Positions 11,001 to 21,650 of a DNA stretch of 64,000 nucleotides are shown piece by piece. The notes under the pieces are model-generated. The model did no database searches and was not told where the DNA came from. It saw nothing but the letters and a program-made list of their open reading frames with translations. Origin of the DNA: Plasmodium coatneyi (lineage: Eukaryota > Apicomplexa > Aconoidasida > Haemosporida > Plasmodiidae). Position numbers and translations under genes: made by a program. The first letter of the stretch is position 1, and each line of letters begins with the position of its first letter. The stretch is from positions 868,001-932,000 of the forward strand of contig NC_033564.1 in the NCBI RefSeq assembly GCF_001680005.1, read 5' to 3'.

Positions 11001-14000
11001 GTCGGCTGCCCTCCTAACGAATGAGTTTTTTTCCGGCGCGTTTTCTGTCAGCCTACCTAAGCTACTATCGTGCGAGTTTTTCTTTACAGTGTCCTGATTA
11101 AACTGGCTTTCTCCGATAACATAGGATTTCTTCCTCGACGCAGTTCCTCCTGAATCGGCTGCCTCGATAATGGATGGAGTTTCCTTCATGTCGTTTTCTT
11201 TCAAATAATCTGTCCCTATAACGAAGGAACCCCTCCTTTCCGAGCCTTCATCACTTAATTGCACCGAACCTGCATTAGTAAATTCCTTTGAACCGCCAAC
11301 AAGGGAATCATGCCCGTCGTTTTCTTCCCTATCGGCTGACTCGCTCACGCAGAGGCTTTTCAAATTCCGTTCGTCTGTCACATCTCCACCTGCCTCAGAA
11401 GCAATCACCGAGGAAACCTCTTCGATCATCTCCATTTTTCCGTCCTCCAGCTTATTCTCATCACCTTTCACCTCTACGATGGTTCCTTCTTTTGTTATTT
11501 CATGTAGATAGCCATCTTTGTCTCCATTTGGGGTGCCCTCACCTTGTTTGCTCTGTTCGTTTTGCTCACCTGTTACAGACTTCTCACCTTCCCTGCAGCT
11601 ATTCTCTCCCGTGTCTGTCTTCAGGTTACCTGCTTCGCTGGCATGTCCAGTGGGATCACTTTTAGTTACTCCACTCTGCCCAGTAGATGTGTCTTCATTT
11701 TCGCTTCTGCTTTGGTTCACCTGATCCTGTCCATTTCGGTGACTCATTTTCTTCTCCACCTTTTTAATGCAATCATTTGAATCTGTCACTGGTTTGTCTC
11801 CGTTTTGGTTGTGAATCTCATCGGTGCCGTCCAGACTGCTACGCCATTCGTTCGTCACGTCGTCCATCACGTCTTCCTTTGTGTCTTCCTCTATGACGAC
11901 TTTTTCGCCGCCTTCACTTTGGTGGGTATCCCCCGAATCAAGAGATCCACTTTTATCCTTGCATCTTACCACAGTGGGATCTACGTTTGGGGGTCTCCTC
12001 TCATGGGCATATTTTTCTTCACCCTTTTCATCCCCTTTGCTGCCTTTCATATGTATCGCTTCTCCATGTTCGTCCTCTTTCAGGTCATTCTCTCCTCGAC
12101 TCACAGTTGGTCCCCTTCCATCCTGACTCATAGATGCACCTGAACAGCTTTCCTCCGGCTTGTCCACGTGAATAGCTTCTCCCTCCGATTTCGCATTTGT
12201 ATAAACTGAAACGTCACTTCGTACTTCCGTGTCAGAGTTGATCGAGTCGATCGAGTGGTCCGCGTTGTTTGCACACACACCCACATCTGCATCGTTACCG
12301 TTTGAGCTTTTAAATTTGGCTAGCTCATCGTCACCCCTCTCTGCATCGTCCTCCATTTTTTTTGATTCTGCAGTTGGCATTTTTTCGCCTGTTTCGTCTT
12401 TTTCACTTTTTTCACTTTCATTCATTTTGTGGACTTCTACTTGTTCCTCTTCTACTTTCTCTTTTGGAGGTTCCTTCTGAACTTTTTTTCTGTCCCTACG
12501 GAGGAAGAGGTTCTGTATGGCGTTAAAGAATGAGCTTTCTCTGCCTCTGCTGTTTGATCCTTCTTCTCCATCGTGGTGTGCGTTTTCCCCTTCGTCATCT
12601 TTCACCTTTCCCCCCGCTTCCGCCATTTCGCCTTCCTTTCCCTGTCCCTTAGCGTCACTTCCCGCCGAACTGCCATCCACCTTTTGGACTTCTTGTTGGT
12701 TACTCCTCTTCCTCTCTACTGCATCCTTTACGAGTCCCTTTTGTCCCTCTGCGGCGTCGTTCGCGTTTTTGCTAGGCAGGTCTACTTTCAATTGGCCGGG
12801 TGAATCTACCTCTTTTAGTTGATCAGAGGAACTCATTTCTTTGGCTTGGTTGAGCGAACCTACTTCTTTGTCCTCGTTGGGTGCTTCTTCTCCTTTGACT
12901 TGGATAGCTTCGCTTATCTCTTTGACTAAGTTAGATTCTTCTGTTTCTTCCAGCTTTTTGGATGCGTCCGATTCTTTGGTTCTGTTAGGCGCGTCCGATT
13001 CTTCGGCTCTGTTAGGCACGTCCGATTCTTTGGCTCTGTTAGACGCGTCCGATTTTTTGGCTCTGTTAGACGCGTCCGATTCATTGGATCTGTTAGGCGC
13101 TTCTGTGTCTCTAACCCCACTTTTAGGACTTGCTTCTCCAACTTTCACAGATGAACCCATTTCTTTTACTTCATTTTTAGGACTCGCTTTTCCCACTGTC
13201 ACAGATGAACCCATTTCTTTTACTTCATTTTTAGGACTCGCTTTTCCAACTTTCACATATGAACCCATTTCTTTTACTTCGTTCACAGAACCCGCTTCTC
13301 CCACTGTCGCAGATGAACCCATTTCTTTTACTTCATTTTTAGGACTCGCTTTTCCCACTGTAGCAGATGAACCCATTTCTTTTACTTCGTTCACAGAACC
13401 CCCTTTTCCCACTGTCGCAGATGCACTCATTTCTTTGACCTTGCTAGATGATGCTTCTAATTCTTTTACTTCACTTTTAGGACTCGCTTCCCCCAATTCG
13501 GTGGTCTCCCCGTCTGGGCCAATCGCGTCGGCGCCACCATCAGAAATTGCCTCATCCGCAGCGGCAGAATCCGCACTGACCACTTGACCATTTTGTGGGT
13601 CACTCTCCACAGAAGGAGACTTCTTATCTATGACATTTCGGGTCTCTTCCTGGTCCCTACGAAGAAGTGAGTCTCTTTTCCCTTTGGTACCAATTGCTAG
13701 TTTGTCCCCGTCCAATGGATCCTTTTTCTCACCATTCAAATGGGATTCATCATTAAGGTTGGTCGGGCTGGCTTCGTTAGGAAGATCGGGAGAACAGGAA
13801 GAACCTGGTGAGTTTGGCGAGGTTAAATAATCTGACGAATTGGGGGAGCCTGCATAATCTGGTGAGTCTGTCGAGTCTGGAGAGTATCCCCTCGAAGTGC
13901 CCAGCTGCTCTTCCTTATCCAAACCTCTGCCCTCCTTTGTTAGGCAAATTTCCTGAGGTTCCTTCTCCACGACAGATTCGGTTGAGCGATTCTTCTGGAG

Positions 14001-14667
14001 GTTGTTCACTGAATGTGTCTTCCCAGATGCAGGATTGTCTGCCTGGATGAATTTGTAGAAGGCATCCAAGTGGAGGCTCTCCTTGTGCAGAATTTTTTTT
14101 AATTCTCTGTCAATTTGACGCAACTCATCTTTTATGCTGTCGAGGCCTTCATTTAACTTTAAGTAAATTTTTATTTTTTTCCTTTCCGCTTTGGACATCC
14201 TTTCACCGTTGCTCATTTGGTGTGAATCTCCATCGGAGTGATCACCCTGGGCGGCAGTTTCGTCATCGTCGTCGTCACCACTGCCAACACTGCTGCCATG
14301 ACTGCTGTCTTCATCGTCTTTATCTTCTCCTAACTTGGCGTCCTCCTCCCCACCGCGACAACTGGCTACTTCCCTTTCGGATCGACTCCCCCGGGAACGC
14401 ACCCCCTTGGAACGTTGCCTAACCTTCCTGCAATAAAAAAATTTTAATGGAGAGATAACTTGTGAGAGACTCTCCAACTGCATACAGACGTGCATGTGAT
14501 GTTGTAACGTGCTGCGTCGTGTCTCCCTCAGCTTAGTTTAGTCATTACCAAATGGCGTAGGTAGAAAGGAAGACAAAAAAGAAGACAATTATAATTGTAA
14601 GGGGGGTGTTCGCATGTGGAGAGATCCTCCCCTTAAGGAATCTCCACAGGTTGAGTGATTTCCGCAT
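5038..14667 (-). CDS. Very large signal-anchored, repeat-rich protein (5 exons)
   Basis: Proposed exons: 14549-14667, 6015-14427, 5852-5902, 5617-5709 and 5038-5448. All have GT-AG borders and consistent phase, giving about 3,028 residues. Exon 1 starts at ATG 14667 and encodes a basic N terminus followed by a hydrophobic segment (LTIIIVFFFVFLSTYAI, about residues 23-39), a signal anchor or signal peptide. Exon 2 is a hydrophilic Ser/Asn/Glu/Lys-rich region with several tandem repeats, including 26 copies of a 9-residue unit near residues 1570-1805. The last four exons encode a more ordinary helical C-terminal region with conserved-looking Trp and Leu positions. I see no clear RxLxE/Q/D export motif after the hydrophobic segment. 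The two-part start, a short hydrophobic exon then a long exon, is common in secreted or exported Plasmodium proteins. The family is not recognised. The terminal exon holds a possible extra in-frame intron. Confidence 0.75.
5245..5448 (-). other. Helical C-terminal module of the large repeat protein
   Basis: After the acceptor at 5449-5451 the terminal exon reads NIRRKLKELEEHDMIQG, then an acidic helix-rich stretch with LSQEEVTKLCVEILSIEKIK. Together with the two small upstream exons (STEMSNREMKKLRKWK and the Trp-rich DDWLSSDVLLWCFLNFIK) it forms a compact non-repetitive domain at the extreme C terminus. I cannot assign it to a family. It does not clearly match PHIST or RESA-type domains by eye. 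Confidence 0.5.
9131..9834 (-). repeat. 27-bp tandem repeat (about 26 units) encoding SR[KR]xS[YH]VD[GE]
   Basis: Twenty-six consecutive 9-residue units can be read in the protein. Most are SRKDSYVDG, SRKGSHVDG, SRRGSYVDE or SRRGSYVDG, with a few units beginning FRKDS. The DNA units are about 27 bp and nearly identical, with homogenised sub-blocks: an RRGSYVDE block next to an RRGSYVDG block, and an alternating GSHVDG/DSHVDG block. This points to recent unequal exchange or slippage. Each unit carries the R-[KR]-x-S pattern preferred by basophilic kinases such as PKA, PKG and CDPKs. Confidence 0.95.
9925..10020 (-). repeat. 24-bp coding repeat (NTAELGEN units)
   Basis: Four adjacent 8-residue units of the type ELGxNNTA lie in the large repeat protein, just N-terminal to the 9-residue array. 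The underlying 24-bp DNA units differ by only one or a few bases. Confidence 0.8.
12955..13100 (-). repeat. 24-bp coding repeat (NRAKESDA units)
   Basis: About five to six 8-residue units of the type [AP]NR[AT][KE][EK]SD lie in tandem within the large repeat protein. The 24-bp DNA unit is well conserved. Confidence 0.8.
13110..13450 (-). repeat. 54-bp coding repeat (EVKEMGSSATVGKASPKN units)
   Basis: Six or so 18-residue units alternate between ASPKNEVKEM and AGSVNEVKEM versions. This is a higher-order pattern inside the array, near the N-terminal third of the large repeat protein. Confidence 0.85.
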
Positions 14668-15901
14668 GGGGAAGAAGCGGGATAAGTGGGAAAAGCGGAC
14701 ACGACACTACAGACGAAACGGACAAAGGGGGGGACCCATTTTACCCTTTATGCGTCTGCAGAGATGTCCATAGAGGGAGGAACCCTTCACTGTGGCACTC
14801 TCCCCCACACCCCAACTTTGCACATCTTAGCAGGTTGTCGACAGTCGCGAATTAGCGAATCGAAGTGGCTACACCCACACCAGGAGCTTCTTCATTCGAT
14901 CATGCAAAAGTAGAAACGTAGTCAACAGGATGAGAAAAAAAAAAAAAAAGGGGTGGAGGGGACCCTGTCAACTAAGGAAGAATCACCATACATTAAAAGC
15001 ACAATTAAAACTTTGAATACATTGAACGGATAATCCAAACAAAAAAAAAGGAAAAGAAATAAAGTGCCCCAACCCCACCTCTTACATAGACCTTTCTTCT
15101 AAAATGGGACATAAGACACGTTCGACTTTTTTTTTTGTCTACCAAAAGGTATGACTCTTTCTTTATGAGGTCTCTCCAAATCGGTTACCCCTCAATGGAG
15201 GAGAAAAAAAAAAAAAAAAAGAATCCCAAAATGGAGATTCACAAAACGGACAAGCATGTCACGCACGGAATGGAGTTCCTTTTCAAAATGGCAAATGTGA
15301 GATCGGAAAGGGAGTGAATACGCTGCTACGGGTAAGTTACGCCATGCATATTAGTGCACCTGAGGAAGGAGTGTGTCTTTGGAGACTTCTTCCCTAGCGA
15401 GGTGTTACCGCGTTTTTGTGCCTACTAAATTGGTTCGCCCTTCATGAAGGGATGCCAAGGGTGGGTTCGGCAGGATATAGAGAAGCGGCGCTCCATCCCC
15501 TGGGAGGTACTTCCTTTCCAAATTGTCTGTCTTTTTGGCATTTCCGTTTCGTTCCTTTTCGTTGCGTTTTTTTTTTTTTTTTTTTTTCCTTTTTTCCGCG
15601 GAGCCGCGTCGAAGGTGCAAATGTAGGTACAAACCCGCACATATATACGATATGTAAAAAAAAATTTCCATGTAAAGGTAAAAATAATTACACTCTTCTT
15701 AACCTTCGTAGGTTGAGGGAGGGGGGCAGTTTGATGGGGAAGGAGACCCACCTCATCCGCGCTGTTGGAGTTTCCCCTCCCTCTTTGAGCATTCTCCATC
15801 TCTTCATAGGAAGTAACACAGTAGAAGAAGAAGAAAAAAAAATTGGCGCACTCTCCCAATGTTCATTCCAGATAGGGGGACATACGACGGCACTATGGAC
15901 C
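14668..15901. other. Intergenic region upstream of the large repeat-protein gene
   Basis: It separates two minus-strand genes. I find no coding sequence with a true start. It contains A/T homopolymers near 14935-14949, 15203-15220 and 15569-15587. The promoter of the large repeat-protein gene should lie here. Confidence 0.55.
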
Positions 15902-18900
15902 TCACAGGGTTCTTATCTTTTTCGTCTTTTCTTGCAGATGCTGAACGACCTCAACGAGATCGTTGTTTTTGCTCCTTAAGTAATTGACCACGTAAATTGG
16001 CTTCCTCTTATTTACACTTTTCCTGATGCATTTGTTGGGTTGGTTCATCTCCCGGTGCGTTGCATCGCGTTGCCTTCCATGGTACTGCTTCTGCTCCAGT
16101 CCACGCTTCATTCTACACTTCCTTTGTCTGTGCTTTCCCCCATCGGTGCTGCCCAGAGGATTTCCAATAATGTCTCTACCAATTAGGTACCTCTTCTTGT
16201 TGTCGACACGAAATGGTTTAACCTGGTTTGTCGCTAAGGGGATTCTGTGCACCTGGTGGGCGTTCTTATGCTTATGCTTATGTGTACCCCCCTCACACTG
16301 TACTCTCCCCCCAATAATGGCATCGTTTATCTTCCGGTCGAGGTGATTTAAAAACTGTTTGGCTTGTTCTCCCAGTTTAACGTCAAATTCGCTGCTGACC
16401 CGTTTTAATCCCTCCACCATGTGTTCGTCCTTCTCATTAAGCAACCCCCTCAAATTGTCCAGCATGTTTCTGGAGTGTTCTTCTATGCTCTTCTTCAAAC
16501 AGGCCATAATTTCTTCTGCGTGCATAATCATGTGAACCTTTTCCTTCTGTAAAGTGTCGATAAAGGTACTTAGTACATCGTTGTTGGTGATGCTCAACCG
16601 TTCGTGTGTCCTTTGTGCGGTTGCTTCGCTCATATGGAGTAGATCGTGGGTTAGCTTTTCGAGACGTTCCTCCGTTGCGGTGTTCTGGTCTTTTATAAAA
16701 CTCTGTTGAATATTCGCCACCGTACCAACCTCTTCTGCAATGCGATGAGCATACTTCTCGTTGGTTTCCCCAACCCGCTCAACCAATTTCTCGCAAAGTG
16801 AAGTGAGCATTATATCCATTCCGGAAAACGAACTGTCCAACCTGCTAAGGACAGACTCACTCGTTTTTATCACTGTGTTGGTATTTTTCTCCATCTCGTC
16901 AGACAATTTCTCTTGAAGACAGGTTAAGCACGTTTTAAAAAATGTTTTCACGTCAACCATGTTGGCCTTTACATCCTTTACGACTTTCATTTCTTTGCTC
17001 AGGTTGGTCGATAGGGATCTCTGCGCTTTGATCAGGGCGTCGAAATTCTTGTTCGCGTTTTTCAGGACTGCCTCTAATTTTGAGTCGTTCCTTTTGGACT
17101 CTTCTACCAACACATCGGTGTGCAGCATTTGGGCGGTTTTGCTGACTTCTTCCCGCAGGATCGTCTCTACGCTTCGACTGAGGGAACCTTCTATACTTCC
17201 CTTCAACATTGTCTCTACGCTTCGCATGAAGGTTCCCTCGAGACTTCCCTTCAGATTCCCCTTCAGAGCGACCTCCATGCTGCCCAGATTGTCCCTCACT
17301 TCGTTGCGAAGACCACCGAGTAGAGAACCCATTTGTCGTGCCAACTCGGAGCTTGTCGCGGTCTCCACCTTGGCACATATAACTTGGGCCATCTTTACAG
17401 ACGCCACTTCGTTCTCCTTACTGAGGTCTTGGAGGCCACTTTTCAGATCCCCAGAAATGCCTTCCTTCACGGATGTACCTAACTGATCGAAGCAGCTTCT
17501 CACCTCGGAGGTGATGCCCTCCGCGATGTGTTTAGTTAATCCAACAGCTTCTTCCGTTCGGTTCGTGGTGCTATCCATTATTGTTATTGTCTCCTGAACT
17601 CTGTTTATCGCTTCCTCCGTTCTACTTGTGACCTTTTCCAAAACGTGATCGTCCCAGGTGGTGAGCATATTTTTCTCCATCACGTTAACCTTGTTTTTAA
17701 TTTCCTCACTTAGGCACTCACAAACTTTGTTCAGAAAAATCTGGACACATCTGTCCATCTGCTCATGCAAGTTGTCGTCAAAATTTCTGCTTAAAATGGA
17801 AAGACATTTTTTTAACCCTTTATTCATATTATCGTTAATGCGATCGTGTAGGAAGTCTAGGTTTCTTTTGAGCTCACTTGAGATGAGCACTCTTACCTGA
17901 CTGTCTACATTTGCTCCAATTAGTTCTACCTTTCTCTTCAGTTCGTTGTTTACATTTTGGAGCAGATTACTCTGAACGCTATTCATATTTTTGGCTAGCT
18001 CATTACTGACTTTTTTTCCTACCTTTAGATCAACCTGGTTGTATACTCTTTCAAGGTTTGTTTCAATCTGGTCGGTTACGTTTTTTTCTATCTGCTTATT
18101 CATCAAGTGTGTGTTCCTCTCTATTTCTTCATTCACATTTTGTTGAATTCGCTTCCCTACCGTGGCGTAGATATGGTTTGCATTCTTTCTCATTTCGGCG
18201 CTGACTAGGTCGCTCAGTTGGTCTTGCATAGCTTGTGTAGTAACGTTTTGTGCCTTCTTCTCTGAAATGTCGGTTCCGTTATGATCAAGAAAGTTGGACA
18301 GTTTTTTTTTTATTGCTTCCTGCACTTGGTAGTTTATGTTTTCGGCCAGGTGGTTGTTTACTGTGTTTTTTATCAACGTGGGAATGTCCTTTTGGATAAC
18401 GTCTTGTATGCTCGTTAGGAGGTTTTGCTTCTTTAACAGGGGGGCCATTAGCGGGGGGTCATCCATCCCCTCCTCGGGGATGTCCACTTGGTGCGCGTCC
18501 ATTTTATCCATTTGGTGTGCATCTGTGTTGTCCAGTTGGCACCCCTTGTTCCCTTTCCTCTCCGTGGTCGAGGCCGCCGCAGAATCCCCTGGGTTGCTCA
18601 ACTCTGGCCATTCTTGGCATACGACCGTCTCATTATTCACGATGCTATCATTGTAGACAGCACTGTTGTTTAAGTACTGCGTGCTTTTGTAGTGAGTCCC
18701 GTCAAAATCGCAAACATTTCTGCTTTTCCATTCGGATCCACTCGTGGGGCACTTATCCATCGGTTGGTTGGGTCTCCCGTGTGAGGAGGTCACTTGGGGT
18801 TCCTTCGCCGAATGGGCGCTACTCAATTTGCGCCAAGTTTTATTTCTAGCGTTTCCTCCATCGTCATTCCGGCATGTAGCAGCGTTTGTTTTGTCTCTGC

Positions 18901-19258
18901 AGTTATCTCCCCTGGGGGGGTCACCTCCTCTGGGTAATTCTTCCCCCTTTTCTCCTTTTCTGCACGGGTGGGCTTTCCCTCCTTTGGACTTGCCCGACGA
19001 CTGCTCATCCTTCTTTGCGGTCGTCCAACACCTGGTGGACGCAGTCAACATTGCCGATCCACCCGATTTCGTCGAGCGGTTCGGTCTACGCAGTCGTTCC
19101 TCGCAGCGCCTCTTTTTCGCCTCAGAAGGAAGATTCCCGCCAATGGCGCTAAACAGGAAATTGTTATTCCGCTTTAACGTTTCAATGCCGTCGTTCACTT
19201 GCTGGCTGAGTGCTCCCCCCCTCGCGCATCTTCCCCCGATATCCTTCTCTATCCACAT
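15902..19258 (-). CDS. Coiled-coil protein of unknown function, 1,118 residues
   Basis: Single exon with a true ATG at 19258 and a TGA stop at 15902. Residues 1-270 are low-complexity, basic and Cys-containing. From about 280 to 1000 the protein is an almost unbroken helical coiled coil rich in Asn, Glu, Lys, Val and Met. It shows a repeated rhythm of phrases such as NVNEEIERN, NVTDQIETN and NVNNELKRK at roughly 20-25 residue intervals. The last 130 residues are strongly basic, with a His/Lys stretch (KHKHKNAHQVHR) and many Arg and Lys, suggesting nucleic-acid, membrane or microtubule contact. No signal peptide is visible. The family is not recognised. A cytoskeletal or scaffold role is a guess from composition. 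Confidence 0.8.
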   Translation of the reverse strand: MWIEKDIGGRCARGGALSQQVNDGIETLKRNNNFLFSAIGGNLPSEAKKRRCEERLRRPNRSTKSGGSAMLTASTRCWTTAKKDEQSSGKSKGGKAHPCRKGEKGEELPRGGDPPRGDNCRDKTNAATCRNDDGGNARNKTWRKLSSAHSAKEPQVTSSHGRPNQPMDKCPTSGSEWKSRNVCDFDGTHYKSTQYLNNSAVYNDSIVNNETVVCQEWPELSNPGDSAAASTTERKGNKGCQLDNTDAHQMDKMDAHQVDIPEEGMDDPPLMAPLLKKQNLLTSIQDVIQKDIPTLIKNTVNNHLAENINYQVQEAIKKKLSNFLDHNGTDISEKKAQNVTTQAMQDQLSDLVSAEMRKNANHIYATVGKRIQQNVNEEIERNTHLMNKQIEKNVTDQIETNLERVYNQVDLKVGKKVSNELAKNMNSVQSNLLQNVNNELKRKVELIGANVDSQVRVLISSELKRNLDFLHDRINDNMNKGLKKCLSILSRNFDDNLHEQMDRCVQIFLNKVCECLSEEIKNKVNVMEKNMLTTWDDHVLEKVTSRTEEAINRVQETITIMDSTTNRTEEAVGLTKHIAEGITSEVRSCFDQLGTSVKEGISGDLKSGLQDLSKENEVASVKMAQVICAKVETATSSELARQMGSLLGGLRNEVRDNLGSMEVALKGNLKGSLEGTFMRSVETMLKGSIEGSLSRSVETILREEVSKTAQMLHTDVLVEESKRNDSKLEAVLKNANKNFDALIKAQRSLSTNLSKEMKVVKDVKANMVDVKTFFKTCLTCLQEKLSDEMEKNTNTVIKTSESVLSRLDSSFSGMDIMLTSLCEKLVERVGETNEKYAHRIAEEVGTVANIQQSFIKDQNTATEERLEKLTHDLLHMSEATAQRTHERLSITNNDVLSTFIDTLQKEKVHMIMHAEEIMACLKKSIEEHSRNMLDNLRGLLNEKDEHMVEGLKRVSSEFDVKLGEQAKQFLNHLDRKINDAIIGGRVQCEGGTHKHKHKNAHQVHRIPLATNQVKPFRVDNKKRYLIGRDIIGNPLGSTDGGKHRQRKCRMKRGLEQKQYHGRQRDATHREMNQPNKCIRKSVNKRKPIYVVNYLRSKNNDLVEVVQHLQEKTKKIRTL

Positions 19259-21301
19259 GTTGTTCCTCTTTTCTTTTTTTTCAACGGCTCCTTTGTTATC
19301 CTTTCGGTCAAGTCGAAACGGTTACTCAGCAAAATGGGTGTTCTCCTAATAGTGAATTTTTATTATTATTATTATTATTTTTTTTTTACCTTTTTTGTCC
19401 CTCCTGCGCAACCTACAATTTGGTTTGCAAAAAATTGGAGCCCCTATTCAGTTGGGCAGTTTGTCCTTTTTTGCGTCTACTTTCCGATTAGCGAAAGGAG
19501 AAAAATACAAGCATCCGCACATGTGCGTTGCGGGAAAAACAATTTGTCAACTTGGTAAGAAAATTAATTGGTAGACTTGATAAGAAAATGAGTTGGTCCA
19601 CTTGGAAGCTTCGAAAAGGAGACTGGCAAGTGGGAGCCTAACTAATGGCACTCTAACCAGCTCGAGCTGATTTTTCCCATCTCTCCCCTTCTATTGCAGT
19701 AAAAACAATTTTACAACGTGGGTCGCGGAAAAGACGCGAAGGTGTAGGTGGAAAGTTCTGTCGCCGCGTGGGGCTGGCTCCAGTTCCGACCACGAGGTGC
19801 AGAACGTCCAAATGGGGAGAAAAAGGGAAGAGAATAAGACAAAAAAATTGCACAAAAATTTTGGTGCTCCAGAAAGGGGAGTGCAGACAACGGGGTTACA
19901 AAAAAAAGGAAAAATAATTCGCAACAATGTTGCAACAAATTGACAAATGAATGAAAAATGATTGAAAAATAATTATCAAAAGGGAAACAAAAAATTAACA
20001 AATAATTCGCAAAATGTTAGCAAAAGGTTAGCAAAAAATTAGCAGAAACTTCGCAACAAACTCGCAACGTGGGGAAAAAAATTAAGCCAGTGCGAGTGGA
20101 CCAAGTCCCTCTTTACTGCCAAGGTATGATAGACACAACGGGGAAACTATTTCACTGCAAAATGTACAAAAGACCGTGAACAGATTTTTCTTCCCTTTTG
20201 GTAAACAGCCTGGAGAAACGAAATAAACGGAGCGCAGAAATGGCACAATGTCGACATGTTCCAACAGGTCTACTTGCGCGATTTTTTTTTTTTTTTTTTT
20301 TTTTTTTTCCTATTATGGCTAGCTGGACGGTTGTTTATCCCCCCATTTCCAACCTGAGAAAAAAAAAAAAATTGTGTATATACATATGTGGACGTGTATG
20401 TGACGCCGTTGGGGGCGGGTATCTCCTCTTCCACGCGGAAAGAACAATAAGCATTTACACACACATGTGTAGGCACGCCCCCTAGTGTGCTCCCTGTGTG
20501 TATGCTCATATGTAGGTATTACATGGGCACACACGCCATTGAAATTTTCACTGAGGCTTGCTACAAAAAAAAAAAAAAATCCGTAGTGCATTAATTGGAA
20601 CAATCTTACTTCGTTCACTTTTTCGCTAAAGGGATGAGGCCTTCCTCATTTGGGGATGACATGCAGGTTAATTACTCCACTCTGCAGTTTTCCATTTGAA
20701 AAAAAAAAAAAAAAAACACGCACATGCATACGCACATACGTACGTACATGCATACATACAAACAGCGCATCATATTCACACAAATAACACAGGGTGTCCG
20801 CCCTTGCCACGCGAGAAACGTAGTCCCCGAATGGAATTTCTCTGCCGCTTCTGGGTTTTCAGGCTGACTCGTTGCGCGTAATTATGTTGCGGAAAATCAC
20901 TTGGCAATTTTGCCGCGAACTTTAGCGTGAACTTTTACCGCTAACATCGCCGCCGACTTCACCCCAATCCCACAGCGTGGAAGAAGCCCAGTAGTGAACA
21001 CACATCGAAAGGTAAAACCTGATGAGCCCCTCTGCTGGCGGCATGTGGTCGCTCAGCGCGCATGTCTGCGAGGGAAACTACGCTCTTCTGCGTTTAATTT
21101 AACCGTTTTGTGAGCGCAAGGACCGTTTTATCAGTTGAACTAGTAGCCACACGCTTATCGTCATCTTCCCCCAAATCATTGTGTGCAATCCCAGGAAGAG
21201 GCTTACGTGGCACTCCTCGGCTAGGCGGTACCCTTTATCTGTGCGTGTGAGCTCCCCGCGCACATACACCTAGGAGCTTTACAACCCTGAGAAGCTGCGT
21301 G
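19259..21301. other. Divergent intergenic region
   Basis: Two kilobases between the coiled-coil gene (minus) and the small DMAC1-like gene (plus). No convincing coding sequence. It contains a T tract of 27 at 20282-20308, an A tract near 20699-20716, and a degenerate AT-rich repeat region near 19915-20070. Confidence 0.6.
19915..20070 (+). repeat. Degenerate short tandem repeats (ttAGCAAAA / TCGCAAC type)
   Basis: Phrases such as TTAGCAAAA, TTCGCAAAA and ACTCGCAAC recur at about 10-15 bp spacing, after a block of AATGAAAAATGATTGAAAAATAATT type. The units are diverged and the boundaries are approximate. Confidence 0.5.
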
Positions 21302-21535
21302 ATGAATAGCAACCCTGACGAAAAAAAAACGGACGACTGCTTATTCTGTAGAGTCACCGGGACAATTGCACTCGGCGGAGTATCTGTTTACTCCTTTTTG
21401 AAATTTGTACAAGCGCCCACCAAATCTGGGGACAAGAAGTTTTTCGGATTCATGTCTCTCCTTTTCTGCTCGCTAGCCATATACAGGGCAAGCACTCCGG
21501 CCAGGCCCCTCACGAGGAAAGGGGGCGACGCCTAG
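21302..21535 (+). CDS. Small two-helix membrane protein, DMAC1/TMEM261-like
   Basis: 77 residues starting at the ATG at 21302; the GTG before it is not a plausible eukaryotic start. A short charged N terminus is followed by CLFC, then two hydrophobic segments (TGTIALGGVSVYSFLKF and FFGFMSLLFCSLAIY) joined by a Lys-rich loop, and a basic tail. The layout C-x-x-C, helix, short loop, helix resembles the small DMAC1/TMEM261 (DUF4536) proteins tied to mitochondrial membranes in other eukaryotes. I base this on pattern only, so a mitochondrial location is inferred. The gene lies only 115 bp before the next plus-strand gene. Confidence 0.55.
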   Translation: MNSNPDEKKTDDCLFCRVTGTIALGGVSVYSFLKFVQAPTKSGDKKFFGFMSLLFCSLAIYRASTPARPLTRKGGDA

Positions 21536-21544
21536 CAAGCGGAG

Positions 21545-21615
21545 GCTGCAAAGCAATTTCTACTAAGCAATTTCTACTAAGCAGTTCCTACGAAGTTGTT
21601 GCTACTAAGTAGCTG
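21545..21615 (+). repeat. Short CTACTAAGCAATTT tandem repeat
   Basis: CAATTTCTACTAAG occurs twice in tandem, followed by diverged forms (CAGTTCCTACGAAG and TTGCTACTAAG). It fills the short gap between two small plus-strand genes. CTACTAAG resembles an intron branch point, but I could not build a sensible splice between the genes. Confidence 0.6.
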
Positions 21616-21650
21616 CTGATACGCGCCAACCGCAGTACCGCCTATACCCC

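Noticed and set aside
12841..13587. Plus-strand open frame of 248 codons over the large repeat gene
   Set aside because: Antisense of the 54-bp and 24-bp coding repeats. Its repetitiveness follows from the real gene.
21545..21650. Intron joining the two small genes at 21302 and 21651
   Set aside because: There are branch-point-like CTACTAAG repeats and an AG near 21633, but no usable GT donor before the first stop codon.
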